From Paenibacillus chibensis (GTDB lineage: Bacteria; Bacillota; Bacilli; Paenibacillales; Paenibacillaceae): a stretch of DNA of 56,338 nucleotides. The DNA lies in the NCBI RefSeq assembly GCF_004001045.1, contig NZ_BIMK01000014.1, forward strand, positions 1 to 56,338. The letters run 5' to 3'. How positions within the stretch are numbered: the first letter of the stretch is position 1; the number at the start of each line of letters is the position of its first letter. Positions 51,193 through 56,338 of the stretch are shown piece after piece. Position numbers and translations under genes: made by a program. The notes beneath the pieces were generated by a model, which was not told the DNA's origin, ran no database searches, and worked only from the letters and a program-made list of their open reading frames with translations.

Positions 51193-51238
51193 GAAAAAGC
51201 CGCCTTTCCCTTGCGGCAGCAAGTAAAAGACGGCTTTC
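51193..51238 (-). terminator. Terminator of ppiB
   Basis: GAAAGCCGTCTTT/AAAGGCGGCTTTTTC stem with T-rich 3' end on the minus strand, 20 nt after the ppiB stop. Confidence 0.88.
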
Positions 51239-51257
51239 AAAACCTCATGCTATGAAC

Positions 51258-51695
51258 TTATTCAGCGTCCCACACTTTAACTTCTTTCATGCGGTCGCCT
51301 TGTTTAACGGCATCGATATATTCCATGCCTTTGGTCACTTTGCCGAAAACAGTGTGAACTCCGTCAAGGTGAGGCTGCGGTTCGTATACGATGAAGAACT
51401 GGCTTCCGCCCGTGTTGCGGCCGGCATGGGCCATGGACAATACGCCTTTGGTATGCTTCGTCGTATTGGTAGACGTTTCGCAATCGATGGTGTATCCAGG
51501 GCCGCCTGTTCCGTTGCCTTTAGGGCATCCGCCTTGGGCTACGAAACCAGGGATTACACGGTGGAAAGACAAACCGTTATAAAAGCCGGAGTTTGCAAGC
51601 TTTTCAAAGTTAGCAACCGTGTTTGGTGCTTCTTCTGGCAGAAATTCTATTTCAACTACTCCACCATTTTCAAGTTCGATCGTACCTTTTTTCAT
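51258..51695 (-). CDS. ppiB: Peptidyl-prolyl cis-trans isomerase (cyclophilin)
   Basis: 145-aa cytoplasmic cyclophilin catalysing proline isomerisation. Key segments are [32 protein letters not shown] with the catalytic Arg of [19 protein letters not shown] and HTVFGKV (each quoted in short pieces from about 25, 86 and 115). SD AGGAAGTGA precedes the ATG. It stands alone between the rib leader and lysA. Confidence 0.96.
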   Translation of the reverse strand: MKKGTIELENGGVVEIEFLPEEAPNTVANFEKLANSGFYNGLSFHRVIPGFVAQGGCPKGNGTGGPGYTIDCETSTNTTKHTKGVLSMAHAGRNTGGSQFFIVYEPQPHLDGVHTVFGKVTKGMEYIDAVKQGDRMKEVKVWDAE

Positions 51696-51817
51696 GCAAG
51701 ATCACTTCCTAATCGTCAAATTTTAGCAGTCAGACAGCCCGGATTGGGCTTGTCCTCCAATTTTCATCACGTTCTGATTGTATCTCACTTTGAGGCTCAT
51801 TTGCAATTCTTTGCGGC

Positions 51818-51868
51818 ACAAAAAGGATCATTTCCGCATTCCCCAATACAGAAATAATCCTTTTTGTG
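51818..51868 (-). terminator. Terminator of lysA
   Basis: CACAAAAAGGAT(T/C)ATTTC and its complement make an 18-bp imperfect stem with a long loop; T-run on either strand. It lies about 45 nt after the lysA stop. Confidence 0.85.
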
Positions 51869-51910
51869 TTTTGTTCTTCACCAATTCTTGCCTACTTCTC
51901 AGGCGGTTTG

Positions 51911-53242
51911 CTATTTCAAAACAGCCTGTTTGCCGATACGCTCAGGCACCACGTCGTTGCCGACGATATCCTGCAGCGTTTCCCGGCGCACGACCAGATC
52001 GCTCTCGCCCTGGTTCACGAATACAACCGCTGGACGGCGGATCCGGTTATAATTGCTGGCCATGGAATAGTTGTACGCTCCCGTACAGGAAACAGCAAGC
52101 AAATCACCGCTGTTCACTTTCGGCAGGTCCAGATCCCAGATCAGCATATCCCCGCTCTCGCAGCATTTTCCCGCGATGGAAACCGTCTCTTCGACAGCGT
52201 CGTTCGCCCGGTTCGCGAGCACAGCTTCATACTTCGATTCGTACAAAGCCGGACGCGGATTGTCCGTCATGCCGCCGTCTACGGCCACATACTTGCGAAC
52301 GCCGGGAATATCTTTGCTTGTTCCTAAGGTGTACAATGTCGTGCCGGCATCTCCAACGATGCTGCGTCCCGGTTCCACCCAGATTTCAGGCACCTCGGCA
52401 GACCAACCGGAGAAATGCGTTTTAACGGCATCGGTAATCGCTTTGACATACTGCGATACTTCCAGCGGTGTGTCGCCGTCCACATAACGGATGCCGAAGC
52501 CTCCACCCAGATTGACCACTTTGAACGGTACGCCAAGATCCGCATGAACCCGCTGCGCGAATTCAGCAACCCTTTGAACGGCCATTTCAAAGCCTTCAAC
52601 CTCAAAAATCTGGGACCCGATATGGGAATGAACGCCGAGCAGATCCAGATGGGACTGTTCGGATGCCAGCTTCACGGCTTCGAATGCGGAGCCGTTGCCG
52701 ATATCAAAACCGAATTTGGAATCGGTTTGACCGGTAGAGATGTACTCATGCGTATGCGCTTCGACGCCTGGCGTTACGCGCAGCAAAATCTGGACGCGTA
52801 CGTTTTTCTCCGCCGCCACGGCATTGAGCACATGCAGCTCAACCAAGTTGTCCACCACGAAGCATCCGATTTCGGCATCGATCGCCATTTCGATTTCTTC
52901 GAGCGTCTTGTTGTTGCCATGGAAGTGAATGCGCTTGGCCGGAAAGCCCGCCTGAAGCGCCGTATAAAGCTCTCCGTCGGAAACGACGTCAAGCGACATG
53001 CCTTCCTGATCGGCGATACGGCACATAGCCATTACGCAAAACGCCTTGCTCGCATAAGCCACCTGGAATTTCAGGCCGGATGCGCGGAATGCGGCTACAT
53101 ACTGCTGGCAGCGCTGGCGCACGAGCTCTTCATCGACAATGTAGAGCGGCGTTCCATACTTGGCCTTGAGATCCGTGACGTCGCATCCGCCGATTTCCAG
53201 ATGTCCGGCTGCATTTATTTGACTTGTACCATGTAAGAACAT
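51911..53242 (-). CDS. lysA: Diaminopimelate decarboxylase
   Basis: PLP enzyme for the last step of lysine synthesis. The 443-aa product has the cofactor Lys in YASKAF near 58, HGNNK, LGVHSHIGSQ, NLGGGFGIRY, EPGRSIVGDAG and CCESGDML with the Cys of the second subunit site. An ATG at 53242 is favoured by the SD AAGGG; an ATG 9 nt upstream abuts that SD. It follows spoVAF as in B. subtilis. Confidence 0.96.
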   Translation of the reverse strand: MFLHGTSQINAAGHLEIGGCDVTDLKAKYGTPLYIVDEELVRQRCQQYVAAFRASGLKFQVAYASKAFCVMAMCRIADQEGMSLDVVSDGELYTALQAGFPAKRIHFHGNNKTLEEIEMAIDAEIGCFVVDNLVELHVLNAVAAEKNVRVQILLRVTPGVEAHTHEYISTGQTDSKFGFDIGNGSAFEAVKLASEQSHLDLLGVHSHIGSQIFEVEGFEMAVQRVAEFAQRVHADLGVPFKVVNLGGGFGIRYVDGDTPLEVSQYVKAITDAVKTHFSGWSAEVPEIWVEPGRSIVGDAGTTLYTLGTSKDIPGVRKYVAVDGGMTDNPRPALYESKYEAVLANRANDAVEETVSIAGKCCESGDMLIWDLDLPKVNSGDLLAVSCTGAYNYSMASNYNRIRRPAVVFVNQGESDLVVRRETLQDIVGNDVVPERIGKQAVLK

Positions 53243-53359
53243 ATTCAGCATCCCTTCGCTTTCTGTGGAACGTATAAAGATTCCATCTGAACTTTTACAT
53301 CAGTATAACAGACAACGGAAGAGATTGAATGGATTTTTATGCACAACATTTGTATTTTT

Positions 53360-55114
53360 CTACGATTGATCCGTATTATCCGGGTTTGGAGCCATGCGTG
53401 TATTATCACGCGTTTTGTTGAAGGATGGCCTTTTCTTGGATTCGAGCAGCGGAAAACGGAATAAAACGCTCGCCATCGCCTTTGCATTAAAAGGTATAAA
53501 TGGCCATAAATACGAAGAATTGTACGACCGGTGCAGCGTCAGCAGCAAAATCAGCAGTGTCGTTCCGACGATAAAGCCCTGCACTTTGAAAATGGCTACC
53601 GCCACCAGGAGCACTAGCCTGACCATCCGGTTGGCAAGCCCAAGCTCATAGCTCGGCGTCGCGAACATGCCAATGGCTGCGACGGCCATATAAAGCACCA
53701 CTTCATTGACGAACAATCCCGTTTTGACGGCAATGTCCCCGACCAGGATCGCAGCGATCAGGCCCATGGCCGACGCAAGGGGCGTAGGGGTATGAACCGC
53801 TGCCAGCCGGAGCAAATCCACCCCGAATTCCACCAACAGGAACTGCGCAATCAGAGGGATTTTACCTTTGTCATGCGGCCCGAGAAAATCAAGAAACGGC
53901 GGCTTCAGCTCGGGGTTCACGACCATGAGCATCCATAACGGCAGCAGAAACATGGAGGCGAAAATACCAAGAAACCGCACCCATCTCAAATACGTGCCCA
54001 TGAACGGGGTCTGCCGGTTCTCTTCGGCATGCTGGCACAAATCAAAAAAGGTTGTCGGCATGATCATGACGCTGGGCGAAGTGTCGACGAACACGGCTAC
54101 CCGACCCTCCAGCAGATGGGAGGAAACGACATCCGGACGCTCTGAATACCGGACGAGCGGATAGGGATGCCAGCCTTTGTTGATGATGGCTTCCTCCAGC
54201 TGCTTATCCGCGAGCGGAAGCCCTTCGATGTCCAGGCCCTTAATCTTTTCCCGGATGGAATCGACCTGGACTTTGTCGACGATATCATCAATATATGCAA
54301 TACATACATCCGTACGTGTGCGACGGCCCACCTGGACCAGCTCGCTTTTGAGGCCCGGATCGCGCAGACGCCTCCGGACGAGTGCCACATTGCTCAGCAG
54401 CGTTTCCGTAAAGCCGTCCCTGGCTCCACGCACGACTCTTTCGATGCTCGGCTCCTCCGGGCTGCGCACGGGAAACGTACGCGTATCCATGACAATCGCC
54501 GCCTGCTCGCCTTCGATAAACAGCGCCGACATCCCCATCAGAACCTTGTTGATCGTCGAGCTCAGCTTTTTGTCGACTTCAACCTGGATATGCGGAATGT
54601 AGCACTCGAAAAAAGAGCGCAGCGCATCCGTCGACAGCTGATCCACGGACAAATAGGTCAGCCGCTTCAAAATTTCCAGCATGATATTGTCCTTGGCGAA
54701 GCCGTTCACGAAAAAAAGTCCGGTTTTTTGCCCCGCCAGCGTCATTTCGCGAAACACGATGTCAAACGAGCTCCCGAGCCCCACGACTTCCTTCAGCGTC
54801 GCCTTCGTCCGGTCCAGGCTGTCCGATACATCGTCGCTCTTCTGCCAATAGATAACTGACTCCTCAACCGAGTCGGAATGCTCCTCTTCCCGCTTTTTCC
54901 CTATTGCTTCAAGTTTGCTTTTATCTTCCTTTTGTCCTTCTCCGGAGGACTCGTCCGGCTTTCCTTCACCTTCCGCTTTCCTTGTATCGTGTTTGTCCGC
55001 ATCCTGTTCCTGCCCCTCGCCCTTCGCTTCTTGATCCTGTTCGCTGGACTGCATCAGCATCGCAAGTTCCGACGAATCCTCCAGGCTGGTTATTTCGTTC
55101 TCATGCTTGCTCAT
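53360..55114 (-). CDS. spoVAF: Stage V sporulation protein AF (GerA-family)
   Basis: 584-aa spore inner-membrane protein of the GerA/SpoVAF family. The N-terminal hydrophilic region is unusually long: about 85 residues very rich in Glu, Gln, Lys and Asp before SVIYWQKSDD. The rest follows the family, with NPVR-like ERVVRGARDGFTETL, DRVRPDV-type TRTDVCIAYIDDI, and five to six transmembrane segments from about 390. In B. subtilis it lies between spoVAE and lysA; here it follows spoVAB directly. Confidence 0.93.
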   Translation of the reverse strand: MSKHENEITSLEDSSELAMLMQSSEQDQEAKGEGQEQDADKHDTRKAEGEGKPDESSGEGQKEDKSKLEAIGKKREEEHSDSVEESVIYWQKSDDVSDSLDRTKATLKEVVGLGSSFDIVFREMTLAGQKTGLFFVNGFAKDNIMLEILKRLTYLSVDQLSTDALRSFFECYIPHIQVEVDKKLSSTINKVLMGMSALFIEGEQAAIVMDTRTFPVRSPEEPSIERVVRGARDGFTETLLSNVALVRRRLRDPGLKSELVQVGRRTRTDVCIAYIDDIVDKVQVDSIREKIKGLDIEGLPLADKQLEEAIINKGWHPYPLVRYSERPDVVSSHLLEGRVAVFVDTSPSVMIMPTTFFDLCQHAEENRQTPFMGTYLRWVRFLGIFASMFLLPLWMLMVVNPELKPPFLDFLGPHDKGKIPLIAQFLLVEFGVDLLRLAAVHTPTPLASAMGLIAAILVGDIAVKTGLFVNEVVLYMAVAAIGMFATPSYELGLANRMVRLVLLVAVAIFKVQGFIVGTTLLILLLTLHRSYNSSYLWPFIPFNAKAMASVLFRFPLLESKKRPSFNKTRDNTRMAPNPDNTDQS

Positions 55115-55137
55115 CCTTCTTCCGCACCTTTCGCTTC

Positions 55138-55563
55138 TTACTTTCTGTATACAAACCAGTCAAAGAGCGATCCGGCTACCTTTCCGGTCACCATCGCCAT
55201 CAGAAGACCAAACAGATAATGGATCATCCGCAGCCTCTTCGCCAAAATCGGAAGCACATTCAGCACTTCGGTCAGGGCTGCCGCCAGCAGACCGACGAAA
55301 ATCCCGTTAAACAAGCCGACAATGAAGCCGGACCATGCACCGAGCGCCATCTTCCAGTTCCAGAAATCAAACACCGTCCCGATCAGCGAGCCGGATACCA
55401 TCGCCCCTTCATACCAATGAACACGATGATAGGAACGGGTCAACTGAGCCAAACGGGGAATCATATCGAGTACGATAAACAGTGCGATGACCCCGCCCCC
55501 TACCGCAATGCCGCCGGCTATGCCGAGCAGAATCTGAACCACCCATCCCAGCATGGTATTCAA
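55138..55563 (-). CDS. spoVAB: Stage V sporulation protein AB
   Basis: 141-aa membrane protein with four to five hydrophobic segments, same length as B. subtilis SpoVAB, with the motif AGGIAVGGGVIALFIVLDMIPRL (residues 16-38, quoted in part) and HWYEGAMVSGSL. The start is a TTG overlapping the spoVAA stop (TTGA); an ATG three codons later is possible. Part of the SpoVA apparatus for dipicolinic acid uptake, though its exact task is unclear. Confidence 0.9.
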   Translation of the reverse strand: MNTMLGWVVQILLGIAGGIAVGGGVIALFIVLDMIPRLAQLTRSYHRVHWYEGAMVSGSLIGTVFDFWNWKMALGAWSGFIVGLFNGIFVGLLAAALTEVLNVLPILAKRLRMIHYLFGLLMAMVTGKVAGSLFDWFVYRK

Positions 55564-56201
55564 GGCTTATCACCCGGATTTTGCGAAGCCTTCATCCGCT
55601 TATATTCCTGGGCTACGACATACTGGTCAATGTTCTCCTGGTACAGGTACATCTCCACCTCAAGCGGGGTCGGCTCCTCGTTCCATTTTTTCTTGAACAA
55701 GTGATTGAAAAAGACGACCATGCCGAAGCCGATGCCAAACGAATATGCCGTCTGGAACAGGTACGGGTGCTCGTCCCGCTTGCCGGTAAGCATCTCCACC
55801 GTACGGATTTGAACCTCCTGCATGTTGACGTCTGCATGAAAGTTCATGATCGTAAGTGCGGAACCGAAAAACAGGAGCAGCCATACGAGCAGAAACAGAA
55901 GCATGGAAGGCTTTCTCGGCTTTTCCATTACCTCCACGAGAACATGATGCTGCCCGATCGGTTCGATGATAACGCCAGGGATCAGCTCCTGAACCTTCGG
56001 AATGATTTGCATAAGATCGATAAGTAACAAATTCCCGTCCCAGGTATGCGGCTGAACCAGCTCCAGATTGCGAAGCGGGGCCTCCCACTGCGGGTCGCTC
56101 AAAATGCGGGCTACATGCCCGAGCGTAACAATCCTCCCCTGGGTTATCGGCACGCGGCTGCGCAGCTGCAGGTACACCGTAGGAGCCGGATTTATGGACA
56201 T
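55560..56201 (-). CDS. spoVAA: Stage V sporulation protein AA
   Basis: 213-aa protein with an N-terminal soluble domain (VYLQLRSRVPITQGR, LGHVARILSD) and two transmembrane segments (MLLFLLVWLLLFFGSAL and FGIGFGMVVFFNHLF). Homologous to SpoVAA, first gene of the spoVA operon. The ATG at 56201 has AAAGGAG 8 nt away. A SigG-type promoter precedes it. Confidence 0.91.
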   Translation of the reverse strand: MSINPAPTVYLQLRSRVPITQGRIVTLGHVARILSDPQWEAPLRNLELVQPHTWDGNLLLIDLMQIIPKVQELIPGVIIEPIGQHHVLVEVMEKPRKPSMLLFLLVWLLLFFGSALTIMNFHADVNMQEVQIRTVEMLTGKRDEHPYLFQTAYSFGIGFGMVVFFNHLFKKKWNEEPTPLEVEMYLYQENIDQYVVAQEYKRMKASQNPGDKP

Positions 56202-56232
56202 TCCTATCACTCCTTTGCTGCTTCAATGTCGT

Positions 56233-56262
56233 TAGTATAGGAAAAATCACCGTTTTCTACTC
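56233..56262 (-). promoter_or_regulatory. Candidate SigG promoter of spoVAA-spoVAB-spoVAF-lysA
   Basis: The minus strand reads GAGTA, 18 nt, TATACTA. Compared with the SigG consensus (GHATR-N17/18-CATNHTA) it has one mismatch in each element. The spoVA operon of B. subtilis is SigG-dependent, which supports the call. Confidence 0.6.
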
Positions 56263-56338
56263 CATAGCTGCAATTTGTCCAAGAAAAGGAAAACCAAGGC
56301 TTGCTCATATGAAAAACGTCTATCGACGTAGCTTCAAA

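Overview
The window is a chromosomal core segment of an endospore-forming Bacillota bacterium, most likely Paenibacillus or a close relative. The reasons are B. subtilis-like gene order in blocks (aroCBH-trpE; mtrB-hepS-menG-hepT-ndk-cheR; spoIVA-yphF-yphE-gpsA-plsY-der-rpsA-cmk-ypfB-ypfA-ypeB; resABCDE; dacB-spmAB; scpAB; ribDEBAH; lysA-spoVA), many sporulation genes, frequent TTG/GTG starts behind strong purine-rich Shine-Dalgarno (SD) sites, and Paenibacillus-type departures from Bacillus such as UbiA and UbiX genes inside the menaquinone cluster. Nearly all genes lie on the minus strand. The exceptions are a 44-codon gene at 11909, a polysaccharide-deacetylase lipoprotein at 28739 and serA at 32511. 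I see no insertion sequence, prophage, CRISPR array, tRNA or rRNA.

Layout. 5-4767: aroC-aroB-aroH from a strong SigA promoter, then trpE behind its own promoter and a long leader with a ten-triplet TRAP site. 4784-10800: a small unknown gene, cheR, ndk, and a menaquinone block (hepS, menG, ubiA, ubiX, hepT). 10835-12650: an unknown membrane-anchored protein, the TRAP gene mtrB, a divergent 44-aa gene, and HU. 12800-17700: spoIVA with a SigE promoter, then a run holding lipoprotein YphF, two [2Fe-2S] ferredoxins flanking a nucleotidyltransferase-fold protein, YphE and SpoVIF. 17717-24820: gpsA, plsY, der, rpsA, plsC, cmk, ypfB, ypfA. 24948-31611: ypeB (without sleB), a zinc-ribbon mini-protein, prsW, a MecA paralogue, a deacetylase, a phosphoesterase, a basic membrane protein and a CPBP protease. 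31990-34196: serA under a T-box. 34205-40867: resE-resD-resC-resB-resA-rluB. 40889-45199: a mini amidase-like protein, spmB-spmA-dacB (SigE promoter), ytfJ (SigF-type promoter) and a DUF2953 protein. 45311-51046: scpB-scpA and ribH-ribBA-ribE-ribD behind an FMN riboswitch. 51258-56262: ppiB, lysA, spoVAF, spoVAB, spoVAA with a SigG-type promoter.

How it works together. Three biosynthetic operons are controlled by three kinds of leader RNA: TRAP (trp), T-box (serA) and FMN riboswitch (rib). The TRAP protein is encoded in the same window and keeps the Lys37/Lys56/Arg58 RNA-contact set. The two most interesting observations are in these leaders. First, a 13-codon ORF with two Trp codons ends on the UAG that is also the first TRAP triplet. 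Second, the trp and rib leaders, although they sense different ligands, share an 18-nt sequence (interrupted by 5 nt in trp) and an 8-mer just before each terminator, which looks like a common, apparently undescribed, RNA module. Sporulation genes carry recognisable SigE, SigF and SigG promoters.
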